A DNA stretch of 43,391 bases from NCBI RefSeq assembly GCF_014529705.1, contig NZ_JAANIH010000072.1, forward strand, positions 1 to 43,391, given 5' to 3'. The DNA comes from Bradyrhizobium campsiandrae (GTDB lineage Bacteria > Pseudomonadota > Alphaproteobacteria > Rhizobiales > Xanthobacteraceae). How positions within the stretch are numbered: position 1 is the first letter of the stretch; every line of letters begins with the position of its first letter. The notes under the pieces are model-generated. The model worked only from the letters and a program-made list of their open reading frames with translations, ran no database searches and was not told where the DNA came from. Of the stretch, positions 1 to 7,899 are shown piece by piece. The position numbers and the translations under genes were made by a program.

Positions 1-979
1 TCGGTCCGAGGGAATCGTCAAGCTTGCCGCCGAGCCAGGCGCCAAAAGTGCCCGCGATGGCGAGAATGATGCCGAACGTACCGATCTGGATGGTGTGCCA
101 GCCGAACGTGCCGGCGGCGTAGATGCCGCCGAACGCGAACAGCGAGACCAGGCCGTCGGTGTAGATCATGTTGGCCAGCAGAAAGGCTGCGAGCGATTTC
201 TGCTGCGGCAGATCCTTCAGCGATCGCTTCAGGCCTGCCAGACCTTCATGCAGTGCCTCGCGCACCGGACGCTTCGCCGGATAATCCGGCGTGAACAGGA
301 ACATCGGCGTCACGAAGACGATGAACCACAATCCGGTCAACGGTCCCGCGGCACGGTCACCTTCGTGCGTGGCCGGATCGAGCCCGAACAACGGCGTGAA
401 GCCGAGCAGCGTACGGCCGGTCTCGGGGTTGGCGGCGAGGAAGCCGAGCACGATGATCAGGCTGACGATGCCGCCGATGTAACCCGTAGCCCAGCCGGTG
501 CCGGAGAGCCGGCCAACGCGCTCCGGCGGCACCAGCGTCGGCATCATCGCATTGTTGAAAACGGTGGCGAATTCCGCGCCGACGCTGGCAAGCGCAACCG
601 CGATCAGGAGCGGCGGAATGATGGAGAGATCGCCGGGCTTGCCGATCCACAGCGCGCATGAAGCCACCACCAGGACCCCGCCGAACGCAGCGATCCACGG
701 CTTGCGGCGGCCTGCGGCGTCCGCGATGGCGCCGAGCACGGGCGACAGAAGCGCGATCGCCATGCCTGCTGCTGCCATCGCAAAGCCCCAGAGCGATTGG
801 CCGGTGGCAGGATCAGGCGCAACGCTTGTGGCGAAATAGGGCGCGAACACGAACGTCGTGATCAGCGTGAAATAGGGCTGTGCCGCCCAATCGAAGAAGA
901 TCCAGCTGACGACGGCGGCGCGCGGCGGATAGGTCCGCGGAGCGCTGGCCAGGCGCGCATCCGGGGCGATCGTCGTCAT
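1..979 (-). CDS. MFS transporter, UMF1/Atg22-like (3' end cut off)
   Basis: The reverse strand is open from ATG at 979 to the window edge (326 codons, no stop), so the C-terminus is missing. The protein starts MTTIAPDARL and soon reaches SWIFFDWAAQPYFTLI, a motif typical of the UMF1 (Atg22-like) branch of the major facilitator superfamily. The MFS-type loop GAIADAAGRRKPW follows after TM2, and hydrophobic segments continue to the edge, with a second short loop GGKLDDSLG near the cut. It would be an inner-membrane transporter. The substrate cannot be told; bacterial UMF1 members are mostly uncharacterised. It diverges from the gamma-glutamyltransferase gene, with 103 bp between the two starts. 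Confidence 0.85.
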   Translation of the reverse strand, partial: MTTIAPDARLASAPRTYPPRAAVVSWIFFDWAAQPYFTLITTFVFAPYFATSVAPDPATGQSLWGFAMAAAGMAIALLSPVLGAIADAAGRRKPWIAAFGGVLVVASCALWIGKPGDLSIIPPLLIAVALASVGAEFATVFNNAMMPTLVPPERVGRLSGTGWATGYIGGIVSLIIVLGFLAANPETGRTLLGFTPLFGLDPATHEGDRAAGPLTGLWFIVFVTPMFLFTPDYPAKRPVREALHEGLAGLKRSLKDLPQQKSLAAFLLANMIYTDGLVSLFAFGGIYAAGTFGWHTIQIGTFGIILAIAGTFGAWLGGKLDDSLGP

Positions 980-1082
980 CACGCAGTCCTCATCACAAAC
1001 AGTTTTGTCTCTCTTAGCGCAAACCGTATAGCATTGCAGTGACGCGTGTGAATTGGCCTGAAGGCTTGGCGGAAATTTGTTG

Positions 1083-2825
1083 ATGGCGTCGACACGTCGG
1101 ACATTCGTCGTACTCATCGCCACCCTGGCGTTTGGTCTTGCATCCGCAACCGCGCAGGATGCGCGGCAGGCCTATGTTCCGCCCGCGCTCGATACGGTCC
1201 ACGCGATCCCTGCCGAGCATGGCATGGTGGTGGCGCAGGAGAAGATATCCGCGCAGGTCGGTGCCGACATCTTGCGGCGTGGCGGCAACGCCGTCGACGC
1301 AGCCGTCGCGACCGGGTTTGCGATGGCGGTCACCTATCCGCGCGCCGGCAATATCGGCGGCGGCGGCTTCATGGTGATCCATTCCGCCGAGCGCAATGAA
1401 GACATCGCGATCGACTATCGCGAGACCGCGCCGGCGGCGACCAATGCGCAGATTTTTCTCGGGTCCGACGGCAAGCCTGATCCCGCCAAATCGCGCGATT
1501 CCGGACTTGGCATCGGCGTGCCCGGCACGGTCGCAGGCCTGGCGCTGGCGCTGGAGAAATTCGGTTCGGGCAAATTCACCCTGGCGCAATTGCTCGAACC
1601 TGCGATGGCACTCGCCCGAGACGGATTTATCGTCAGCGACGATATCGCCGACACGCTGCCGGGCTGGTACGCGCGGCTCGCACGCTGGCCGTCCTCGGCA
1701 AAGGTCTTTGCAAAGGCGGATGGCAAGCCGCTTGGCGAAGGCGACAGGCTGGTGCAGAGCGATCTCGCTGACACGCTGGCGAGCGTCGCAGCGCAAGGAC
1801 CGCGCGGCTTCTATGAGGGCCCGGTGGCGGAGAAGATTGCCAAGGCCGTGACCGACGCCGGCGGCATCATGACCCCGGCCGATCTGAAGGCCTATCAGGC
1901 CGTCATCCGCACGCCGGTGCGCGGCACCTATCGCGGCTACGATATCGTCTCAATGCCGCTGCCCTCGTCCGGCGGCGTGGTGCTGGTCGAGACGCTCAAC
2001 ATCCTTGAGGGCTTTCAGCTCGCCGATCTGAAGCAGGGCTCGCCGGCATCGCTGCATCTTTTGGTCGAAGCCATGAAGCGCGCCTACGCGGATCGTGCGC
2101 GCTATCTCGGTGATCCCGCCTTCGTCAACGCACCGATCGAGACGCTTACCGCGAAGGACTACGCGGCCAGGCTGGGCGCGGGCATCTCCGCCGATCGCGC
2201 CACACCGTCGAAGGAGATCGTTTCCGCCCCGCCCGCGCCGCGCGAAGGCAGCAACACCACGCATTATTCCGTCGTCGACAGCAGCGGCAACGCGGTCAGC
2301 AACACCTATACGCTGAACTTCAGCTACGGCGTCGGCCTCGTCGCCGACGGCACCGGCGTGCTGCTCAACAACGAGCTCGACGATTTCACCGCCGCCGTCG
2401 GCGCCTCCAACGCCTATGGCCTCGTCGGCTATGAGCCGAACCTGCCGGGGCCCGGCAAGCGACCGCTGTCCTCGATGTCGCCGACCATCGTGCTCAGGAG
2501 CGGCAAGCCGGTGCTGGTGACGGGCTCGCCCGGCGGCAGCCGCATCATCTCGACCGTGCTCCAGGTGATCGTCAACGTGCTCGACTACAGGATGGACGTG
2601 GCCGCCGCCGTGGCCGCGCCGCGGCTGCATCATCAATGGCTGCCGGACGAGGTGCGCGTCGAGCGTGGCTTTCCCGACGACGTACTGTTCGAGCTGAAAG
2701 CGAGGGACCATCTCATCGTCACTCCGATGGGGCAGACGTCGGCCAATTCGATTCTCGTGACGCCGAACGGTCTCCTCGGCGCGCCCGATCCGCGCACGCG
2801 CGGAGCAGAGGCCGCTGGACAGTAA
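1083..2825 (+). CDS. ggt: Gamma-glutamyltransferase (periplasmic)
   Basis: A 580-residue protein, the usual length for bacterial gamma-glutamyltranspeptidase, which cleaves or transfers the gamma-glutamyl group of glutathione. A Sec signal peptide (RRTFVVLIATLAFGLASATA) precedes the mature part, so it acts in the periplasm. Family landmarks are GNAVDAAVATGFA and GNIGGGGFMVI in the large subunit, TTHYSVVD at about residue 392, whose first Thr is the known autocleavage site and nucleophile, and GSPGGSRII in the small subunit. Two TTG codons (1077, 1080) lie directly upstream in frame, but ATG 1083 gives a normal signal peptide. The gene stands alone, divergent from the UMF1 transporter. Function is clear from family; physiological role is inferred. 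Confidence 0.95.
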   Translation: MASTRRTFVVLIATLAFGLASATAQDARQAYVPPALDTVHAIPAEHGMVVAQEKISAQVGADILRRGGNAVDAAVATGFAMAVTYPRAGNIGGGGFMVIHSAERNEDIAIDYRETAPAATNAQIFLGSDGKPDPAKSRDSGLGIGVPGTVAGLALALEKFGSGKFTLAQLLEPAMALARDGFIVSDDIADTLPGWYARLARWPSSAKVFAKADGKPLGEGDRLVQSDLADTLASVAAQGPRGFYEGPVAEKIAKAVTDAGGIMTPADLKAYQAVIRTPVRGTYRGYDIVSMPLPSSGGVVLVETLNILEGFQLADLKQGSPASLHLLVEAMKRAYADRARYLGDPAFVNAPIETLTAKDYAARLGAGISADRATPSKEIVSAPPAPREGSNTTHYSVVDSSGNAVSNTYTLNFSYGVGLVADGTGVLLNNELDDFTAAVGASNAYGLVGYEPNLPGPGKRPLSSMSPTIVLRSGKPVLVTGSPGGSRIISTVLQVIVNVLDYRMDVAAAVAAPRLHHQWLPDEVRVERGFPDDVLFELKARDHLIVTPMGQTSANSILVTPNGLLGAPDPRTRGAEAAGQ

Positions 2826-2846
2826 CCCGGCCACTGCATGGCAAGG

Positions 2847-2882
2847 GCACGCGCGCCGGCTTGCGTTGCCCGCCGCGCGTGC
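2847..2882 (+). terminator. Possible terminator hairpin after ggt
   Basis: A perfect 8-bp inverted repeat (GCACGCGC ... GCGCGTGC) with a 20-nt loop lies 22 bp after the ggt stop and before the next gene. There is no T-tract, so it may be only a stabilising hairpin or chance in GC-rich DNA. Confidence 0.3.
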
Positions 2883-2921
2883 TACCACGGCCGGACATAA
2901 GACATTGCCGGGGAAACGCAC

Positions 2922-4217
2922 ATGACGACAGCCGATCCGATTCCGCGCATCGAACGCGCCGAGATCGAGGACACCAGCCTTCTCGCCTTCTATCGCGACA
3001 TGAACGTTGCCGAGCGCCGGACTTTCTGGGCTTGCGCGGCGGGCTGGGCACTCGACGGCATGGACTTCATGATCTACCCGCTGGTGATCGGCACCATCAT
3101 CGCGCTGTGGAAGGTCGATGCGGCGTCAGCCGGTCTCGCCGGCACCGTGACGCTGCTGGCTTCCGCCATCGGCGGCTGGCTGGGCGGCTATCTCTCCGAC
3201 CATATCGGCCGGGTCAGGACGCTCCAGATCACCATCATCTGGTTCTCGTTCTTCTCGCTGGTCTGCGCCGTCGTGCAGAATTTCGAGCAGCTCTTGATCG
3301 CGCGCGCCGTGCTCGGCCTCGGCTTCGGCGGCGAATGGGCAGCAGGCGCCGTGCTGATGGGCGAAGCAATCCGGCCGCAATATCGCGGACGCGCGGTCGG
3401 CTCGGTGCAATCGGGCTGGGCCGTCGGTTGGGGCCTTGCGGTGCTGTCGCAGGCGATCCTGTTCTCAATGATGCCGGCGGAGACGGCGTGGCGCTGGATG
3501 TTCGTGATCGGCGCGCTGCCGGCGCTGCTGGTGTTCTACATCCGCCGCTCCGTCACCGAGCCGGAGATCGCGGCCGCCGCGCGCGCCAAGCACGCGGAAA
3601 CCGGCAGTCATCCGAAGCTGTGGGAGATCTTCACCTTTCCGATCGTGAAGACGACGGTGCTTGCATCGTTGATGGCGACGGGCTGCCAGGGTGGCTATTA
3701 CGCCATCACCTTCTGGGTGCCGCAGTTCCTGACGAAAGAGCGGCATCTGTCGATCGTCGGCTCGACTGGCTATCTCTCGACGCTGATCATCGGCTCCTTC
3801 ATCGGCTATCTCACCGGCGCCTGGCTCGCCGACCGGATCGGGCGGCGCAACCTGTTCCTGATCTTCTCGATCGGCGCAATCGCCGTGGTGCTGCTCTACA
3901 CGCAGCTGCCGCTCACCAATGAGATCCTGTGGGTGCTGGGCTTCCCGCTCGGCTTCTTCGCCTCGGGCTACTTCTCAGGGGTCGGCGCATTCCTGACAGA
4001 GCTCTTTCCGACCCGGCTGCGCGGCTCAGGCCAGGGCTTCTGCTACAATTTCGGCCGCGGCATCGGCGCGCTGTTTCCATTCCTCGTCGGCTCACTGTCG
4101 GCATCGACGTCGCTCGCCAATGCCATCGCGATTTTCGCGGTGGTGGCTTACGCGCTGTTCTTCATCGCCGCATTCGCCCTCCCGGAGACCCGTGGGCGCG
4201 TGCTGCATGCGGAATAG
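2922..4217 (+). CDS. MFS transporter, sialate/aromatic-acid symporter-like
   Basis: A 431-residue, 12-TM major facilitator protein. TM1 carries GWALDGMDFMIYPLV, whose DGMD acidic motif is typical of the AAHS/SHS type of proton symporters (aromatic acid, sialate and related organic acid carriers). The MFS loop 2-3 signature appears as GGYLSDHIGRVRT and is repeated in the second half as GAWLADRIGRRN. GLGFGGEWAAGAVLMGE in TM4 is also family-typical. A ribosome site (GGGGAAA) precedes ATG 2922. It is probably an inner-membrane importer of a carboxylated compound, with the substrate unknown. No catabolic genes lie beside it, so the context does not help. Confidence 0.85.
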   Translation: MTTADPIPRIERAEIEDTSLLAFYRDMNVAERRTFWACAAGWALDGMDFMIYPLVIGTIIALWKVDAASAGLAGTVTLLASAIGGWLGGYLSDHIGRVRTLQITIIWFSFFSLVCAVVQNFEQLLIARAVLGLGFGGEWAAGAVLMGEAIRPQYRGRAVGSVQSGWAVGWGLAVLSQAILFSMMPAETAWRWMFVIGALPALLVFYIRRSVTEPEIAAAARAKHAETGSHPKLWEIFTFPIVKTTVLASLMATGCQGGYYAITFWVPQFLTKERHLSIVGSTGYLSTLIIGSFIGYLTGAWLADRIGRRNLFLIFSIGAIAVVLLYTQLPLTNEILWVLGFPLGFFASGYFSGVGAFLTELFPTRLRGSGQGFCYNFGRGIGALFPFLVGSLSASTSLANAIAIFAVVAYALFFIAAFALPETRGRVLHAE

Positions 4218-4248
4218 TGGACACCGCCCGGAATGATAGAAGAGAAGC

Positions 4249-4914
4249 TTACCGCCCCACCTGATACGGCCCGCCCTTTTCCAGGGCGCGCGCATAGGCC
4301 GGCCGCGCGTGGATGCGCTCGAGGAATGCCATCGCCTTGGGATGGCCCTGCTCGAGCCCGCCGCGCGCCTGGGCTGCTTCGAGCGGAAAGCTCATCTGGA
4401 TGTCGGCCGCGGTGAACGCGTTGCCGGCGAACCACTCGCTTTTGCCGAGCTCGCCTTCCCAATAATCCATGTGCTGCTTGAGCTGCGGATTGACCAGCGC
4501 GGTGAGCGCCTGGTTCGAGACCTTGCGCACCAGCGGGCGAAGCAGCGCCGGCGCACGCTTCGGCATCAAGGTGAACAACAGTTTGAGCAGCAGCGGCGAC
4601 ATCGCCGACCCCTCGGCATAATGTAGCCAATACGTATAGCGCAGCCGCTCCGGTGTATCGGGCGGCGGGATCAGCCGGCCGTTGCCGTAAGTCGCGACGA
4701 GATATTCGATGATCGCACCGGACTCGGCGATGGTGTTGCCGTTGTCGGTGATGACGGGCGACTTGCCGAGCGGATGGATCGCACGCAGATCTTTCGGCGC
4801 GCGCATGTCGGGCTGGCGCTGGTAGCGCACGATCTCATAAGGCACGCCCAACTCCTCGAGCAGCCACAGCACCCGCTGCGAACGCGAATTGTTGAGATGA
4901 TGGACGGTCAACAT
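4249..4914 (-). CDS. Glutathione S-transferase family protein
   Basis: A 221-residue cytosolic GST. The N-terminal thioredoxin-like domain (about 1-80) starts LTVHHLNNSRSQRVLWLLEE, where Ser10/Arg11/Ser12 are candidates for the residue that activates glutathione. HPLGKSPV gives the cis-Pro motif, and the ES pair (IAESGAIIEYL) binds the gamma-glutamyl part of GSH. The C-terminal helical domain contains FTAADIQMSFPLE, the usual N-capping Asp motif. It resembles the bacterial GSTs related to fungal Gtt1. A GGGGAC sequence lies upstream of the start. It diverges from the DUF2239 gene, and the 163-bp space between them holds a strong operator, so both may answer to one repressor that is not encoded here. 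Confidence 0.93.
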   Translation of the reverse strand: MLTVHHLNNSRSQRVLWLLEELGVPYEIVRYQRQPDMRAPKDLRAIHPLGKSPVITDNGNTIAESGAIIEYLVATYGNGRLIPPPDTPERLRYTYWLHYAEGSAMSPLLLKLLFTLMPKRAPALLRPLVRKVSNQALTALVNPQLKQHMDYWEGELGKSEWFAGNAFTAADIQMSFPLEAAQARGGLEQGHPKAMAFLERIHARPAYARALEKGGPYQVGR

Positions 4915-5001
4915 CGGTAGGTCCCCAAAGGCTAGGCGTGGTGGCTAGGCGCGGTCGGTCGGCCGCGTACGTGCCAGCCCGGGAACACAATGTCGAGCCG
5001 T

Positions 5002-5057
5002 CCGGATGGATATTTTCATCCGGGTATATTGACCTTGGCAATTTACCCGGATATTAA
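5002..5057 (+). promoter_or_regulatory. Sigma-70-type promoter wrapped in two inverted-repeat operators
   Basis: TTGACC (5029-5034) and TATTAA (5052-5057), 17 bp apart, form a near-consensus promoter reading toward the DUF2239 gene. A perfect 9-bp inverted repeat, ATCCGGGTA (5018-5026) and TACCCGGAT (5044-5052), brackets the -35 and spacer and touches the -10. A second perfect 7-bp pair, CCGGATG (5002-5008) and CATCCGG (5017-5023), shares the middle half-site. So three half-sites of one motif occupy about 50 bp. This is the layout of a repressor-controlled promoter. The reverse strand (TTGCCA at 5040-5035) might also fire toward the GST gene. The regulator is not identified. Confidence 0.75.
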
Positions 5058-5077
5058 GCGGCGCGACTCGATTCAAT

Positions 5078-5674
5078 ATGGCAATGATTTCAATGCAGAA
5101 GACTTTCACCGCCTTTCAGGGCCATCAGCGCCTTGCGTCCGGACCGGCTGGAGAGGTCGCACTGGTGGTCAAGCGGGTGGCGCCGCGGCCGGAGCAGCCC
5201 ATCATCATCTTCGAGGACGCCACGGGCCGACCGATCGACTTCGACCTGCGCGGCGGGGATCGCGAGGTGCTGGCGCGACTGGCCAAGTTCATGCCGCCGC
5301 CGGCCGAGGAGACCGCAGCACCGGCCGAGCCGCGCGGGCGCGGGCGGCCGAAGCTCGGCGTGGTCGCGCGCGAGGTGACGCTGCTGCCGCGGCATTGGGA
5401 GTGGCTCAATGCGCAGCCGGGCGGCGCATCGGTCGCCTTGCGAAAACTCGTCGACGAGGCAAGGCGTGTCAGCGGCGACAAGGACCGCGAGCGGCAGGCG
5501 CGCGATGCGGCCTATCACTTCATGTCGACCATGGCCGGCAATTTGCCGCAGTTCGAGGAGGCGTCGCGGGCACTGTTCGCAGATGACCGGCGACGCTTCA
5601 CCGGACTGATCGCCGACTGGCCCACCGATATTCGCGACCACATCGTCAAGCTCGCCTACAGCGACCGCGCCTAG
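5078..5674 (+). CDS. DUF2239 family protein
   Basis: A 198-residue soluble protein that fits DUF2239. The N-terminus (TFTAFQGHQRLASG) is the usual family opening. A basic, Pro/Ala-rich linker (PRGRGRPKLGVV, about residues 86-97) resembles an AT-hook and is followed by VTLLPRHWEWLNAQPGGAS and a helical C-terminal half. The HWEWL-GGASVALRKLV part is a known hallmark and looks like a small DNA- or protein-binding module. The function is unknown. Three in-frame ATGs (5078, 5084, 5093) are possible starts, none with a good Shine-Dalgarno site. The predicted transcript start near 5064 leaves a very short leader. The gene lies right behind the operator at 5002-5057, so it is probably induced by a small molecule; that is an inference. 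Confidence 0.85.
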   Translation: MAMISMQKTFTAFQGHQRLASGPAGEVALVVKRVAPRPEQPIIIFEDATGRPIDFDLRGGDREVLARLAKFMPPPAEETAAPAEPRGRGRPKLGVVAREVTLLPRHWEWLNAQPGGASVALRKLVDEARRVSGDKDRERQARDAAYHFMSTMAGNLPQFEEASRALFADDRRRFTGLIADWPTDIRDHIVKLAYSDRA

Positions 5675-5754
5675 CCGCGACGTCTCGACTCCAACGACGG
5701 CCGAGCCGCGCATCGCGCGGCAACAGCTTCGCACGCCCGATGAAAGGACCATCC

Positions 5755-7089
5755 ATGTCCGCCGCCACGCCGCTCTGGCAAAATTTCCTCCGCTTTCTCG
5801 CGCCCTTGATGCTGAGCAACGCGCTGCAGTCGCTGTTCGGCACCGTCAGCAATGTCTATCTCGGCCAGATGATCGGCGTGGACGCCCTCGCGGCGGTCTC
5901 GGTGTTCTTCCCGGTGATGTTCTTCCTGTTCGCCTTCGTCATGGGACTGAGCACCGGCGCCACCGTGCTGATTGGCCAAGCCTTCGGCGCGGGCGCGCAC
6001 GACAGGATCAAGATCGTCGTCGGCACGACGCTCGCGGTCGGCCTGCTGCTCTCGATGTCCGTCGGATTGATCGGGGGCCTCTTCGGCCGCCAATTGATGA
6101 TGGCGCTGGCGACGCCTCCCGACATTCTCGCTCCTGCCAGCGCCTATGCGCGCGTCATGCTGCTGACGATGCCGCTCGGTTTCACCTTCCTGCTGATGAC
6201 GGCGATGATCCGCGGCGTCGGCGACGCGGTGACGCCGCTACTGGCGCTGGCGCTGTCGACGGCGATCGGCCTGATCCTGACACCGATGCTGATCCGCGGC
6301 GCGGTCGGCATCACCAGCCCGGCTTGGGCCGCCGCCGTCGCCAACGCAGTGACGCTGGCGGTGCTGGCCGTCTACTTGCTGCGGAAGAAACACGCGCTTG
6401 CGCCGGACACGGCACTGTTGCGTCACCTGTGGATCGATCGCGCGGTGCTCGGGCAAATCCTCGGCATCGGACTGCCGAGCGCAGTTGGCATGGTCGTGAT
6501 GGCGATCGCCGAGCTGGTGCTGCTCGGCCTCGTCAACGGCTATGGATCTGACGCCACCGCCGCCTACGGCGCCGTCAACCAGGTGATGGGCTACACGCAG
6601 TTCACGGCGATGTCGATTTCGATTGCGGTCTCGATCCTCGGCGCGCAAGCCGTCGGTGGCGGCGACCGGGCGCGGCTCGACGGCATCGTGCGAACCGGCC
6701 TCGCGTTCAATCTCGTGCTGACAGGCGGGCTGGTGGCGTTGATCTATCTGGTGCCGCGCGCCGTGCTCGGCCTCTTCATCACTGATGGCGCCGTGCTCGA
6801 TCTGGCGAAGGGGCTGCTCTTCGTCGCCCTCTGGAGCTCGGTGCCGTTCGGTCTTGCGACGACGTTTTCCGGTGCGATGCGGGCCGCCGGCGTGGCGCTG
6901 ACACCGATGCTGCTGTCGATCTTCGCCATCGTCGCCGTCGAGCTGCCGGCCGCGGTGATCCTGAGCCGCACGATCGGCCTTGCGGGTGTGTGGGCCGCCT
7001 ATCCGATCGTGTTCTGCGCCATGTTCATTCTGCAGATGGGCTATTACCTCCTGGTGTGGCGCAAGCAGGCGATCCGGCGCCTGGTCTGA
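5755..7089 (+). CDS. MATE family efflux transporter
   Basis: A 444-residue, 12-TM protein of the multidrug and toxic compound extrusion family (NorM/DinF-like). The two MatE halves show the usual patterns: NVYLGQMIGVDALAAVSVFFP near the start, GLSTGATVLIGQAFGAG in the first half, and AYGAVNQVMGYTQFTAM with ILGAQAVGGGDRARL in the second. It should export cationic or amphipathic drugs across the inner membrane using H+ or Na+. An upstream ATG at 5740 exists, but AAAGGA at 5743-5748 sits 6 bp before ATG 5755 and decides the start. It follows the DUF2239 gene by 80 bp on the same strand and could be co-induced by the operator upstream. Confidence 0.92.
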   Translation: MSAATPLWQNFLRFLAPLMLSNALQSLFGTVSNVYLGQMIGVDALAAVSVFFPVMFFLFAFVMGLSTGATVLIGQAFGAGAHDRIKIVVGTTLAVGLLLSMSVGLIGGLFGRQLMMALATPPDILAPASAYARVMLLTMPLGFTFLLMTAMIRGVGDAVTPLLALALSTAIGLILTPMLIRGAVGITSPAWAAAVANAVTLAVLAVYLLRKKHALAPDTALLRHLWIDRAVLGQILGIGLPSAVGMVVMAIAELVLLGLVNGYGSDATAAYGAVNQVMGYTQFTAMSISIAVSILGAQAVGGGDRARLDGIVRTGLAFNLVLTGGLVALIYLVPRAVLGLFITDGAVLDLAKGLLFVALWSSVPFGLATTFSGAMRAAGVALTPMLLSIFAIVAVELPAAVILSRTIGLAGVWAAYPIVFCAMFILQMGYYLLVWRKQAIRRLV

Positions 7090-7191
7090 TCGTCAAGATA
7101 TTATGATCATCATTAAACGGTGGACCTGTGGCGCGCCCTGCGCCACAATGGAGAAAATCCACCTCAAAAAGCCAGGTCAGGGAGAACGAAT

Positions 7192-7800
7192 TTGACCCGC
7201 ACAGCCCCGCAATTTCTGTTCGATTTCGGCAGCCCGAACGCCTATCTCAGCCATCTGGCGATTCCGGCGATCGAGCAGCGGATCGGCGTCAAATTCGAAT
7301 ATGTGCCGATCCTGCTCGGCGGCATCTTCAAGGCGACCAATAACAAGTCGCCGGCCGAGACGCTCGCCGGCGTCAGGAACAAGCGCGAATTCCAGCAGGT
7401 CGAGACCGAGCGCTTCATCAAGCGCTTCAAGGTTCAGCCCTATGTCTTTAATCCCCACTTTCCCGTCAACACGCTGAACCTGATGCGCACCGCGATCGCG
7501 GCGCAGCTCGAAGGCGTCTTCGAAAAATATGTCGATGCTGCCTTCCACCATATGTGGCGCGAGCCGAAGAAGATGGATGATCCGGAAGTTGCCGCGAAGG
7601 CGCTGGCGTCTTCGGGCCTCGATGCCCAGAAACTGTTCGCCCGCGCCGGGGAGCCCGAGGTGAAGGGCAAGCTGATCAAGAACACCGAGGAAGCCGTCGC
7701 CCGCGGCGCGTTCGGCTCGCCGACCTTCTTCGTCGGCAACGAGATGTTCTTCGGCAAGGAGCAGCTGCGCGAGGTCGAGGAGATGGTGTCAGGAAAGTGA
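7192..7800 (+). CDS. 2-hydroxychromene-2-carboxylate isomerase-like (DsbA/GST-kappa fold)
   Basis: A 202-residue protein of the DsbA-like/kappa-GST family that includes HCCA isomerase (NahD), a glutathione-dependent enzyme of naphthalene degradation. The N-terminus QFLFDFGSPNAYLSH holds the family's SPNAYL motif, with Ser as GSH-activating residue. GAFGSPTFFVGNEMFFGKEQL near the end is the conserved cis-Pro loop and closing strand. The best start is TTG 7192, just after GGGAGAA (7180-7186). An ATG at 7120 lies in frame, but its 24 extra residues are not family-like and it has no ribosome site. No other aromatic-degradation genes lie nearby, so the true substrate is open. A large inverted repeat follows the stop. 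Confidence 0.85.
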   Translation: MTRTAPQFLFDFGSPNAYLSHLAIPAIEQRIGVKFEYVPILLGGIFKATNNKSPAETLAGVRNKREFQQVETERFIKRFKVQPYVFNPHFPVNTLNLMRTAIAAQLEGVFEKYVDAAFHHMWREPKKMDDPEVAAKALASSGLDAQKLFARAGEPEVKGKLIKNTEEAVARGAFGSPTFFVGNEMFFGKEQLREVEEMVSGK

Positions 7801-7805
7801 AGCGT

Positions 7806-7876
7806 GCGAATGGCGAGTAGCGAATAGCGAGTGGAAATCTCGCTCACTATTCGCTACTCCCTATTCGCCATTCGCC
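7806..7876. repeat. Imperfect inverted repeat built of GCGAATRGCGA units
   Basis: Directly after the HCCA-isomerase stop, the left arm (GCGAATGGCGA then GTAGCGAATAG) is mirrored by CTATTCGCTAC and TCGCCATTCGC, with about 7 extra bases (ATAGGGA) between the two blocks of the right arm. Each arm is itself a near-duplicate of one ~11-bp unit. The foldback could serve as a terminator or mRNA stabiliser. Its modular make-up suggests a dispersed intergenic repeat family. Confidence 0.7.
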
Positions 7877-7899
7877 AATAACAAAAGCGGAGCTCTCCC

